64,000 nucleotides of DNA from Roseateles_C aquae. Lineage in GTDB: Bacteria > Pseudomonadota > Gammaproteobacteria > Burkholderiales > Burkholderiaceae_C. The stretch lies in NCBI RefSeq assembly GCF_032337115.1, contig NZ_JAVXZY010000004.1, positions 124,001 to 188,000 of the forward strand. Reading direction: 5' to 3'. Positions 1 through 7,681 of the stretch are shown here, in pieces. The position numbers and the translations under genes are program-made. Numbering within the stretch: position 1 is the first letter of the stretch; every line of letters starts with the position of its first letter. Under the pieces are notes generated by a model that was given only the letters and a program-made list of their open reading frames with translations, was not told the origin of the DNA and searched no databases.

Positions 1-399
1 GCGCCGACACCAACACCATGAACTTTGCACCTTCAAGGCGAACACGCACGACTCAAACCCAAGGTCCGTCGAAAGCAAACCAGCACGCCGCTGGCGCGCC
101 TCCGAGTTAGATACCAATTTACTACCAAGCACAAACAAGCCCAGCGCCGCCAAGCACCGCGCAGCGCACCATGCCGAAGGACACCGTGGCGCGGTCGCAT
201 CGATGCCACAGCAGGGAAAACACGGTCGCAAAAGTGGTAGCAAAGTGGATCTACCGGCCGTTATAGTGGCATGGCATTGGTTGCATTTGAAGTGCATTCT
301 GGAGGCGCCAGGCGCATGCCACTCCCCCGCTCGGCATGGGTCCAGGTTCCGCGTCTTAACAGGCCGAAACGATTCATTGGCCATATCGAGGAGCAGTTT
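1..399. other. Upstream region of the TonB receptor gene
   Basis: No gene could be supported here. The stretch holds one well-matched 11-bp direct-repeat operator (111-129) and a more degenerate TGG-rich stretch near 265-282. A GAGGAG ribosome binding site at 388-393 lies 6 bases before the receptor ATG at 400. An ATG on the minus strand at 18-20 could start a gene running off the left edge, but too little is visible to call it. Confidence 0.5.
111..129 (+). promoter_or_regulatory. Candidate GntR (NagQ-like) operator, TonB receptor
   Basis: ATACCAATTTACTACCAAG contains two ACCA cores exactly 11 bp apart, the pattern found at eight other non-coding places in the window. It lies 271 bp before the receptor start. 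Assignment to the GntR protein encoded at 50666-51406 is inference from the co-occurrence of site and regulator. Confidence 0.6.
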
Positions 400-3018
400 A
401 TGAAGGTCAGAATGACCCCGATCGCCGCAGCCGTCTCAGTGACGCTGCTGACTTCGCTGGCAGCAAACGCTCAGCAAGCCCCGAAGACCGACAACCAGCT
501 GGACCAAGTCGTGGTGACCGGCATCCGCGCTTCGCTGGAATCCGCTGTCAATATCAAGAAGAACGCAAACGCCGTGGTGGACGCTGTGTCCGCCGAAGAT
601 GTCGGCAAGCTGCCCGATACCGACGTCGGCCAGTCGTTGGGTCGCATTCCTGGCGTGTCGGTCGGCCGTGCTTTCGGTCAAGGCGCCTCGGTGTCCGTGC
701 GTGGTTCTGACCCGCAAATGACCTACACGACGCTGAACGGCCAGACCGTCGCATCGACAGGCTGGTACGACCAGGTCTCTATCGACCGCTCGTTCAACTA
801 CTCGCTGCTGCCCCCAGAACTCATTGGCGGCATGGAGGTGTACAAGTCGTCACAAGCTGACCTGACCGAAGGCGGCATCGGCGGCACCGTGATCGTCAAG
901 ACCCGCAAGCCGCTTGACCTGGCAGCTGGCACGGCCTATGTCGGCGCCCGTGCTGGCAAGGGCTCGATCAGCACTGAACTCAACAAGGATGTCTCGGGAC
1001 TGTACAGCTGGCGCAACGCGTCCAAGTCCTTCGGCGTGCTGGTTGCCGGCGGTGTCGAGAAGGGCGAGTACGTGCGCCGTGGCATCGAAGCCGACACCAT
1101 GTGGTCGGCCGACGTCACACCGTCGACCTTCCTGCAAGACCGCAAGCGCACGGCGCTGAACGTCAATCTGCAGGCGCGTCCGGTCGAGAACCTGGATCTG
1201 GGCCTGAACTACCTGAATCTTGAGCTGACTGGCGACAACGCCAACACCAGCCACTACATCTTCCAGGCCAGCGGCGTCGACACCTGCACCTCGCGCAATG
1301 CAGCAGGTGCATGCCTGACCAGCGTGGCCACCGCGGCGAAGACCAATCCTGGCTTCGCTCAAACCTGGGGTCGCGTTGGCAAGATGACGTCGGAAAGCCT
1401 GGTGCTGAACGCCAGCTACAAGACCGATGGCTATCGCCTCGACGTGACCGGCGGCACAACCAAGGCCAAGGGCGGTACCGACCTGACGACGAACTACGAC
1501 TTGTCCAGCGGCGGCCCCGGCCTGCCGAAGTGGATCGGTTCCATCGACGCCACCGGTCACAAGATCGTTGTCTCGCCCGGCGCTTCGCAAGACGTGACGA
1601 CGGCAAACTTCCCGACCACGCTGGCCCCGGGCCAATGGGCGGTCAAGCGCGCACCGAACTCGGACAAGGAAGACTTCTTCCAGGCCGATCTGTCGACCAA
1701 TGTTGACTGGGGCTTTGTCACCGGCGTCAAGACCGGTGTGCGCAGCACCAAGCACAGCTTCAACAAGCAGCAGGACACCGCTCGCTTCTTTGATGCTGAC
1801 CATCCGAAGTCGGCCGCGCCTGGCGACCTGTACAGCGGCACCATCGCCATGGGCACGCCGGGCTGGAGCTTCCCCAAGGCCAATCTGGGCGCCTTGGTCG
1901 ACCTGACCTACAAGAACGTCAAGGACTGGGTGGAGTTGCGCAGCGCCTATGGTGCTCTGGAAGAGAAGAACACCGCTGCCTATGTGATGTTCGACTTCGA
2001 GAAGGACAAGTTCCACGGCAATTTCGGCTTGCGCTATATCCACACCGACGCCACCGGCCGTTCCTACAAGTTCGATGGCACGTCGATGCATGACCCGGTG
2101 GCCGACGTGGCAGCCAATGACGGTTGGACCAAGAACATCGTCAACGACAGCTCGTCGTACAACGACTTCCTGCCCAGCCTGAACCTGGCCTACGACCTCG
2201 ACAAGAACACCATTGTTCGCTTCGCAGCCTCGTCCGCCGTCACCCGTGCGAACTTCGACAATATGTTCGGTTCGGCCCAGAACGGCTACAACGACAAGGT
2301 CGTCGGCAACGAGACGATGAACCTCGGCAGCGCGGCCCTGAAGCCGATGAAGTCGAACCAGTTCGACCTGGGCATCGAGTACTACTACGGTCGCGGCAAT
2401 CTGGTGGCTGCCACGGTCTTCTACAAGAAGATCAGCAACTTCATCACCACCGACACGCTGGTGCATCAGCAAATCGGTGTGGTCGATCCGGACAGCAAGA
2501 AGGATGACTGGACTGTCAACCGCTACGTCAACGCTGGCGGCGGCAAGATCCAGGGTCTGGAATTCCAGGTCAATCACTCGTTTGACAACGGCTTCGGTGT
2601 TGCTGGTAACTACACCTTCTCCGACGCCACCGCGCCGGCGGTCAGCTACCAGGACGGCTTGAATGTCTTCACCCAGTCGTCGCGCCACAACGTGAACCTG
2701 GTCGGCTTCTACGAAACATCCCAGTACTCCGCACGTCTGGCCTACAACTGGCGTTCGAAGTACATGATTCGTGAAACCGGCTACTACGGCAACCGCATGC
2801 ATGACCCGTTCGGCACGCTGGACCTGAGCCTGGGCTGGAATATCTCCGACAAGCTGAAGCTGACCTTCGAAGCTCAGAACCTGACCAAGCAGGACGACGT
2901 CCAGTACGGCGCCGCTGATGTCAGCACAACCGTCAAGCGTCCGCTGAAGGTCGGATATCCCGCCTGGTCCTTCCTGGGCGAGACGACCTACCGCGTTGGT
3001 GTGAGCGCCAAGTTCTGA
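400..3018 (+). CDS. TonB-dependent receptor
   Basis: Outer-membrane active transporter of 872 residues. A signal peptide (charged MKVR start, hydrophobic core, likely cleavage after ANA at residue 24) is followed by a TonB-box-like DQVVVTG at residues 35-41. The plug then follows (DVGKLPDTDVGQSLGRIPGV) and a long beta-barrel ending in an aromatic residue (VGVSAKF). The plug sequence is that of the large receptor family often linked to carbohydrate uptake in Caulobacter and Xanthomonas. The ATG at 400 is preferred over the upstream in-frame ATG at 271 because it has a GAGGAG ribosome site and begins the signal peptide directly. It is followed by a strong terminator, a flavin halogenase-like gene and a DUF6445 gene, a known companion set. 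The upstream operator suggests GlcNAc or chitooligosaccharide as substrate, which is inference. Confidence 0.93.
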   Translation: MKVRMTPIAAAVSVTLLTSLAANAQQAPKTDNQLDQVVVTGIRASLESAVNIKKNANAVVDAVSAEDVGKLPDTDVGQSLGRIPGVSVGRAFGQGASVSVRGSDPQMTYTTLNGQTVASTGWYDQVSIDRSFNYSLLPPELIGGMEVYKSSQADLTEGGIGGTVIVKTRKPLDLAAGTAYVGARAGKGSISTELNKDVSGLYSWRNASKSFGVLVAGGVEKGEYVRRGIEADTMWSADVTPSTFLQDRKRTALNVNLQARPVENLDLGLNYLNLELTGDNANTSHYIFQASGVDTCTSRNAAGACLTSVATAAKTNPGFAQTWGRVGKMTSESLVLNASYKTDGYRLDVTGGTTKAKGGTDLTTNYDLSSGGPGLPKWIGSIDATGHKIVVSPGASQDVTTANFPTTLAPGQWAVKRAPNSDKEDFFQADLSTNVDWGFVTGVKTGVRSTKHSFNKQQDTARFFDADHPKSAAPGDLYSGTIAMGTPGWSFPKANLGALVDLTYKNVKDWVELRSAYGALEEKNTAAYVMFDFEKDKFHGNFGLRYIHTDATGRSYKFDGTSMHDPVADVAANDGWTKNIVNDSSSYNDFLPSLNLAYDLDKNTIVRFAASSAVTRANFDNMFGSAQNGYNDKVVGNETMNLGSAALKPMKSNQFDLGIEYYYGRGNLVAATVFYKKISNFITTDTLVHQQIGVVDPDSKKDDWTVNRYVNAGGGKIQGLEFQVNHSFDNGFGVAGNYTFSDATAPAVSYQDGLNVFTQSSRHNVNLVGFYETSQYSARLAYNWRSKYMIRETGYYGNRMHDPFGTLDLSLGWNISDKLKLTFEAQNLTKQDDVQYGAADVSTTVKRPLKVGYPAWSFLGETTYRVGVSAKF

Positions 3019-3041
3019 TCCTCCGCTGTCACTTCGACATC

Positions 3042-3069
3042 AAAAGCCCGGCCTAGGCCGGGCTTTTTT
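3042..3069 (+). terminator. Rho-independent terminator of the receptor gene
   Basis: A perfect palindrome (AAAAGCCCGGCC, then GGCCGGGCTTTT) begins 23 bp after the receptor stop codon and runs into TTTTTT. Stem and U-tract are textbook quality, so the receptor and the halogenase gene probably have separate transcripts. Confidence 0.93.
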
Positions 3070-3139
3070 GTGCTCAGTCAACGAGCAAGGCTTCGGCGAC
3101 CCGCCAGCAGCACCCGCCTTGCGGGAAAATTCGAACAGA

Positions 3140-3158
3140 CGACCAATGAAATACCAGT
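3140..3158 (+). promoter_or_regulatory. Candidate GntR operator, halogenase gene
   Basis: CGACCAATGAAATACCAGT has ACCA cores at 3142 and 3153, an 11-bp step. It lies 55 bp before the halogenase-like start codon and after the terminator, where the promoter of the two-gene unit is expected. Confidence 0.6.
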
Positions 3159-3213
3159 CAGCATCCGGCTGCGCCACCGCGACGAAACCTTGCGCCCGCT
3201 TCTAGAGAGCCCC

Positions 3214-4755
3214 ATGAAGATTCTTAAGATTGCCATCATCGGCGGTGGTACTGCCGGCTGGCTGGCCGCCAACCATCTCGGCCGCGAAATGCACGCCGAC
3301 CCCGCCGTGCAGATCACGGTCATCGAATCCGACGAGGTGCCCATCATCGGCGTCGGCGAAGGCACGGTGCCCGCCATCAAGGGGAGCCTGCGCAAATTCG
3401 GCATCTCCGAAGCTGAGCTGCTGCTGCACTGTGAAACCACGTTCAAGGCTGGCATCAAGTTCCAGAACTGGCTGGACGAAGCCGTGCACGGCCCAGATCA
3501 CTTTTACTACCACCCCTTTGCCTCCGCTTACCCCGGCGGCTTGGATGCAAGCCCGTTCTGCCTGCAGAACAGCGCACACTTTCCGTTCTCTGACGTCTCG
3601 GTGGCCGCCCGTGTGGCTGAGGCGATGCGCTCGCCCAAGCAGATCGCATCGGGCCCCTATGAAGGCGAAGTTGACTACGCCTACCACGTCAATGCGCACC
3701 AGTTCGCCGGCCTGCTGGCACGCAATGCGCAACAACGCTTTGGCGTGACACACCGGGTCGCCACTATCACCGGCGCAGAACGCGATGCCGAGGGCAACAT
3801 CGCCTGCCTGGTGCTGAAATCAGGCGAGCGCGAGGCCTATGACTTCTACATCGACTGCAGCGGCTTTGCGTCGCTGCTGACGCACCGAACCTTGAAGGTG
3901 CCCTTTGTCGACAAGTCGAACCAGATACTGACCGACACCGCCTTGGTGCAGCAAGTGCCAACCGCACATGAAGCCGAGATCCCTCCCTACACGCTGGCGA
4001 CAGCGCATCGCGCCGGCTGGATCTGGGACATCCCAGTCACCGAGCGGCGCGGAACCGGTTTTGTCTATGCCAGCCAGTACATGCAGGAAGACGAGGCGGT
4101 CGCCGCCTTTGCACGCTATCTGGGACGGCCGCTGGAAGGCTTTGCACCGCGCAAGATCGCGATGAAGATCGGCTATCGGCAGCAGGCCTGGACGCACAAC
4201 TGCGTTGCTCTGGGGCTGGCACAAGGTTTTGTCGAGCCGCTTGAGGCCACCTCCATTCTGCTGACCGATTTCGCTGCCGGCCTGCTGGCACGCAATTTCC
4301 CACGCTGGCGCGGTGATGCTGAGCGACTGCGGCCCCATGTCAACCAGGTGCTTGGCTACGCCTGGGAGCGCATCATCGATTTCGTGCAGATGCACTATCA
4401 CGTCTCCGATCGCAACGATTCGGCGTTCTGGCGTGACAACCGGTTCGGCACCCATGTCTCGGAGCTGCTGCGTGAGCGGCTCGACAAATGGCGGATCTAT
4501 CACCCGCAGCAGACCGACTTCTCCAGCCGCTTCGACCTGTTCGGGGTCGAGAACTACCTGTACGTGCTTTATGGCATGCGCTTTGCCACCCGCGGTTTTC
4601 CGATCTCGGAATTCGAACGCAGCGACAGCCATCAGCAACTCGAACGCATACGCGCACAGACCGCACGCCTGGTCGCCCAGTTACCCAGCCATCGCGACTG
4701 GCTGAATGGGCTGCGCGAGGCGGCGCGGGCCCAACAGATCGGAGCAGCAGCATGA
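3214..4755 (+). CDS. Flavin-dependent halogenase-like protein (tryptophan halogenase family)
   Basis: Protein of 513 residues. It has the FAD dinucleotide motif GGGTAG at residues 10-15, the family signature GWIWDIP near residue 268, and a lysine in TFKAGIKF (Lys78) at the place of the catalytic lysine of PrnA. The family halogenates aromatic substrates with reduced FAD, chloride or bromide and oxygen; a separate flavin reductase is needed and none is seen here. The start at 3214 aligns with the family N-terminus; the open frame upstream is non-coding. The stop overlaps the next start as ATGA. The position beside a TonB receptor and a DUF6445 gene is typical of sugar-uptake loci, where substrates of these proteins are unknown. 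A role in tailoring the NRPS product of the same window is possible but unproven. Confidence 0.88.
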   Translation: MKILKIAIIGGGTAGWLAANHLGREMHADPAVQITVIESDEVPIIGVGEGTVPAIKGSLRKFGISEAELLLHCETTFKAGIKFQNWLDEAVHGPDHFYYHPFASAYPGGLDASPFCLQNSAHFPFSDVSVAARVAEAMRSPKQIASGPYEGEVDYAYHVNAHQFAGLLARNAQQRFGVTHRVATITGAERDAEGNIACLVLKSGEREAYDFYIDCSGFASLLTHRTLKVPFVDKSNQILTDTALVQQVPTAHEAEIPPYTLATAHRAGWIWDIPVTERRGTGFVYASQYMQEDEAVAAFARYLGRPLEGFAPRKIAMKIGYRQQAWTHNCVALGLAQGFVEPLEATSILLTDFAAGLLARNFPRWRGDAERLRPHVNQVLGYAWERIIDFVQMHYHVSDRNDSAFWRDNRFGTHVSELLRERLDKWRIYHPQQTDFSSRFDLFGVENYLYVLYGMRFATRGFPISEFERSDSHQQLERIRAQTARLVAQLPSHRDWLNGLREAARAQQIGAAA

Positions 4756-5498
4756 CGGTGACGTCGAGCACAACGGATCGCTTTGCGCTGCGCATGCCGC
4801 CCGACGTGCGCTCGGTTCGCATCGGCGATCATCAGGTCGTGCTGATTGATGACTTTCTCGAAGACCCTCAGGCCTTGCTGGCTGAGGCCCGCGCCAGCCG
4901 CTTCGAACCCTACCCGAAGCAGTCCGCGCACAAGGGCTATCCGGGCGTAAGAGCCGAAGCTCCAGCGGACTACACCGCCAATCTGGTTCAGTTGGTCGAG
5001 CCACTGATCAAGTTGAACTTCAAGGTGCCCGAGGACTTGCCTCTGCACAAGAGCATCTGCGCCTTTTCACTGACGACAATGCCGCCAGACACGCTGGGGC
5101 CCTTGCAACGGACCCCGCACTTCGATGCCAGCACGCCCTATCACATGGCCGTCCTGCTCTATCTGTGCGACGGCCAGCACGGTGGCACCGGCTTCTACCG
5201 GCATAAGGCGACTGGCATCCAACAGGTCACGCACGCGAATCGTGACGACTACATCGACTGCTACCGTGAGGAGCTTGAACGACGCCCTCCACCGGCGCGT
5301 TATTTCGATCGTGGTGATGAACACTTCGACTTCCTCGGCATGCTGCCGGCCAAATTCAACCGCCTGGTCGTTTACCCAGGCAGCCTGCTGCACAGCGCCT
5401 GCATCAATCCGTCCATCAGCCTGAGCAGCGATCCGATGCGCGGGCGACTGACCCTGAACTCCTTCTTCGACTTCGGCATCGCCCCTCCCGCACCCTGA
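4752..5498 (+). CDS. DUF6445 family protein, 2OG/Fe(II)-oxygenase-like
   Basis: Protein of 248 residues, probably cytoplasmic (no signal peptide). The sequence resembles DUF6445 proteins found beside flavin halogenases and TonB receptors. It has a HxD pair (RTPHFDAST, His123 and Asp125), a distal histidine in GSLLHSACI (His214) and an arginine shortly after (RGRLTL). These together look like the iron facial triad and 2-oxoglutarate-binding Arg of a prolyl-hydroxylase-like fold. The catalytic reading is inference from residue spacing. The start codon overlaps the halogenase stop (ATGA), so the two are translationally coupled and likely act in one process. The function of the family is not established. 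Confidence 0.75.
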   Translation: MTVTSSTTDRFALRMPPDVRSVRIGDHQVVLIDDFLEDPQALLAEARASRFEPYPKQSAHKGYPGVRAEAPADYTANLVQLVEPLIKLNFKVPEDLPLHKSICAFSLTTMPPDTLGPLQRTPHFDASTPYHMAVLLYLCDGQHGGTGFYRHKATGIQQVTHANRDDYIDCYREELERRPPPARYFDRGDEHFDFLGMLPAKFNRLVVYPGSLLHSACINPSISLSSDPMRGRLTLNSFFDFGIAPPAP

Positions 5499-5516
5499 GG
5501 CTGGCCGTGAAAGCAA

Positions 5517-5535
5517 GCATCCAGGATGCGTTTTT
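5517..5535 (+). terminator. Weak terminator after the DUF6445 gene
   Basis: GCATC and GATGC form a 5-bp stem around a CAG loop, followed by G and TTTTT. The stem is short, so termination may be partial. It lies 18 bp after the stop codon. Confidence 0.5.
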
Positions 5536-5537
5536 AA

Positions 5538-5556
5538 ATACCAACAAAATACCAAT
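5538..5556 (+). promoter_or_regulatory. Candidate GntR operator, distal site before GNAT gene
   Basis: ATACCAACAAAATACCAAT has ACCA cores at 5540 and 5551, 11 bp apart. It sits immediately after the weak terminator in the 343-bp gap before the GNAT gene. That gap otherwise contains only a second site and one small palindrome. Confidence 0.6.
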
Positions 5557-5661
5557 AACCGCAGCGCTCTGCAGCCTCGAACACCAACCTCTCTCAGAAT
5601 TCGCACAAAGCCAGTAAATCCAGTCGAACACACGCCCCATCCCCGTGGTTTCACTCAGAAA

Positions 5662-5680
5662 ACTGGACTTTCATTGGTAT
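5662..5680 (-). promoter_or_regulatory. Candidate GntR operator, proximal site before GNAT gene
   Basis: Read on the minus strand this is ATACCAATGAAAGTCCAGT, with the second core changed to TCCA. It abuts a TATATT box (5680-5685) that could be the -10 element of the downstream gene. A convincing -35 was not found. Confidence 0.5.
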
Positions 5681-5692
5681 ATATTGAATAGC

Positions 5693-5704
5693 CTAACTGG
5701 TTAG
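5693..5704. repeat. Short perfect inverted repeat CTAAC-TG-GTTAG
   Basis: A 5-bp perfect inverted repeat around TG, just after the TATATT box and the proximal operator. It could be a second protein-binding site near the transcription start. Its length makes chance occurrence possible. Confidence 0.3.
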
Positions 5705-5841
5705 CTGTAGAGCCAGTTGCAGAAGCCTCCGGGCCAGGTCATTGCCACGGCACCGGACAAAGCAGAAGTATTGCTGTTGGCACCGCGTGCCCTGTCGGCG
5801 CAGACCGACGGCCCAGCCATCGGCAGTGCCGGAGGGATGCC

Positions 5842-6327
5842 ATGGACATGTTGATTCGGCTCTACGACCTGCCGCCGCGTGGGCGCTATCAGTCTTGCCT
5901 GGACGAGCTGGCGCTGGACCTGCGCCGCGCCCGTTCCTATGAGAAGAGCCAGGTGCTCGACTGGGTCAGGCAGCATTTCAGCCGCGGCTGGGCCGACGAG
6001 ATCAGCGCAGCCTTTGCGCGTGATCCGATCAGCCTGTTCCTGGCCATTCGCGAAGGCCAGATCGTCGGCTTCGCGGCTTACGAGGTGACCTGCCGCGGCT
6101 TTGCCGGTCCCATCGGACTGCATCCGGATCTGCGCGGCACCCAGCTCTGCCATGCGCTGAGCAACTGCGTGTTCCATGCGATGGCTGACGATGGCCATGC
6201 CTACGCGGTACTCGGTGGCATACGCCCGGACTTCGCACCGCTGCAGCGCCGTTACTTCAAGGCGGTCGAAATCCCCGGGTCGACGCCGGGCATCTACACC
6301 AGCCGCTTGCTCGGCGCCGACAGCTGA
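5842..6327 (+). CDS. GNAT-family N-acetyltransferase
   Basis: Protein of 161 residues resembling acetyl-CoA-dependent acetyltransferases. The GNAT strand pattern is visible as FLAIREGQIVGFAAYEVT followed by GPIGLHPDLRGTQLCHAL, the usual place of the acetyl-CoA pyrophosphate loop. The substrate cannot be read from the sequence. A GGAGGG ribosome site lies just before the ATG. The next gene, a ChbG/HpnK-type deacetylase, starts 7 bp after the stop, so the two form an operon behind two candidate GntR operators. One reasonable idea is paired acetylation and deacetylation of an amino sugar. Alternatively the enzyme could modify the NRPS product. Confidence 0.8.
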   Translation: MDMLIRLYDLPPRGRYQSCLDELALDLRRARSYEKSQVLDWVRQHFSRGWADEISAAFARDPISLFLAIREGQIVGFAAYEVTCRGFAGPIGLHPDLRGTQLCHALSNCVFHAMADDGHAYAVLGGIRPDFAPLQRRYFKAVEIPGSTPGIYTSRLLGADS

Positions 6328-6334
6328 GCGCGCC

Positions 6335-7282
6335 ATGAACCGTCTGCAATGGCTGGAGAAGCTGGGCCTGCGCCCGGGCGAGCGCGCGGTCGTGCTGCAT
6401 GCCGACGATGTCGGCCTGTGCCAGGCCACACTGGAGGCTTACCGCCGCATTCACGCCGATGGCTGCCTCAGCTCCGCCTCGGTGATGGCCCCCTCCCCCT
6501 GGCTGCCGGCATTGGCCGAGCTGTGCCAGCGTGGCGACCACGACCTCGGTGTCCATCTGGTGCTCAACAGCGAATGGTCGAGCTTTCGCTTCGCGCCGGT
6601 CAGCGGCCTGGCGGCAGCGTCCAGCCTGGTCGACGCGCAGGGCTATTTCTGGGCCTCGGCGCGCGACACCCATGCCCATGCCCGGCCCGGCGAAGTGCGG
6701 CAGGAGCTGGAGGCGCAGATCCAGCGGCTGCGCAGCCTCGGTCTCAGCCCCAGCCATCTGGACAGCCATATGCTGACCCTGGTCGCCCCCGGCCTGCTGA
6801 GCATCTATGCCGATTTGGGCCTCACACACGGCTTGCCGATCAGCCTGATACGGCTCAGCGCCGAGGGCCTGGCCCGGCTCTGCAATATCGGCGCCGAGGC
6901 CGCACAGCGCGCCCATGGCGAACTGCTGCAGGCCACGGCCGCGGGCCAGGTCCTGTTCGATGCCTGGGCCGAGCTGCCGCTGAACGATGCCGGCGACCGT
7001 TTCAGCCATTGCCAACGGCTATTAGGCGGCTTGCCCGAGGGCGTGTCGCTGCTGATCAGCCACCCGGCCGTCGATGCGCCGGAACTGCGCGCACTGGCGC
7101 CGGACTGGGCAGCACGGGTGGCCGACACCTGCTTGCATCTGGACCCGCGCCTGCCCAAGGCGCTGGAGGCCGAGGGGCTGAAGCTGCTGCGCATGCGCGA
7201 GCTGATGCAGGCCTGGCGCGAGCTGCAGCCGGGCGCAGCGACCGGCGAGCGCTTCAGAGCCTGGCCGCGGCCAGCGCACTGA
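6335..7282 (+). CDS. ChbG/HpnK (YdjC) family deacetylase
   Basis: Protein of 315 residues. Metal-binding motifs of the YdjC-type carbohydrate deacetylase fold are present: LHADDVGLC (His22, Asp24, Asp25), DLGVHLVLN and a later SHLDSHML. ChbG removes an acetyl group from chitobiose derivatives and HpnK acts in hopanoid side-chain synthesis; the surrounding amino-sugar genes favour a chitooligosaccharide substrate here. The ATG at 6335 aligns with the family start and lies 7 bp after the GNAT gene. Its 3' end overlaps by 29 bp the decayed phosphopantetheinyl transferase gene on the other strand. Confidence 0.85.
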   Translation: MNRLQWLEKLGLRPGERAVVLHADDVGLCQATLEAYRRIHADGCLSSASVMAPSPWLPALAELCQRGDHDLGVHLVLNSEWSSFRFAPVSGLAAASSLVDAQGYFWASARDTHAHARPGEVRQELEAQIQRLRSLGLSPSHLDSHMLTLVAPGLLSIYADLGLTHGLPISLIRLSAEGLARLCNIGAEAAQRAHGELLQATAAGQVLFDAWAELPLNDAGDRFSHCQRLLGGLPEGVSLLISHPAVDAPELRALAPDWAARVADTCLHLDPRLPKALEAEGLKLLRMRELMQAWRELQPGAATGERFRAWPRPAH

Positions 7283-7681
7283 GGGTCTGCCGCGCATCGG
7301 TCGGCTGCACGCGTTCGGTGACGGTTCGGCCGAGCACGCACAGGCTCAGCGCATGGCCGGCAGGTGCGGACAGGCTGCGGAGCCGGTGCGCCATGGCGCC
7401 GGGCGGCCGTTCATCACAAACGGTATCGGCCCCGCGTCTGCCTTGACGCATAGCGGCAGCGGATTGATCTGAAAACCCAGGCCCAGCGCCTTGCCAGCGC
7501 CTTGCAACAGGCCTCCTTCTGTGTCCACGGGCGGCAGAACCAGCGCCGGCGCTGCGCCAGGCCGGGCGGCGCCGGCCCGCTACTCCCCGGCGCTCAACCA
7601 GCCGCTGCCCTGGTCCCAGGCCTCGTCATCGAGGCTGAACCGCCAGACCTGACAGGCCGCCAGCCCCGGCCAGGGGCTCAT
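7254..7681 (-). pseudogene. Decayed Sfp-type 4'-phosphopantetheinyl transferase
   Basis: The reading starts with an ATG overlapping the stop of the monooxygenase gene (ATGA), so it was once the last gene of the NRPS operon. The first 33 codons resemble an Sfp-type N-terminus (VWRFSLDDEAWDQ, LSAGE). An in-frame TAG then interrupts what would continue as ERAGAAR. About 100 codons of the centre, including the GxDxE metal site, are missing. The text resumes with GAGKALGLGFQINPLPL, matching the region after the KE motif, but the KE itself is lost. A frameshift near 7400 moves the tail (PAGHALSLCVLGRTV) to another frame. The remnant covers about 430 bp where an intact gene needs about 700. It cannot make an active enzyme, so the carrier domains of this cluster must be primed by a transferase encoded elsewhere. 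Confidence 0.8.

Noticed and set aside
265..282. Degenerate TGG-N8-TGG repeat before the receptor, a possible second operator
   Set aside because: Only the TGG cores match; the flanks do not fit the consensus, so it was not counted.
850..2802. Long open frame of 650 codons antisense to the TonB receptor
   Set aside because: It mirrors the receptor codons; the protein text is low in domain signal and the opposite frame has a signal peptide, plug and barrel.
3070..3213. N-terminal extension of the halogenase-like protein by 48 codons
   Set aside because: The extension would overlap the terminator tail and an operator; the FAD motif begins right after the ATG at 3214, as in the family.
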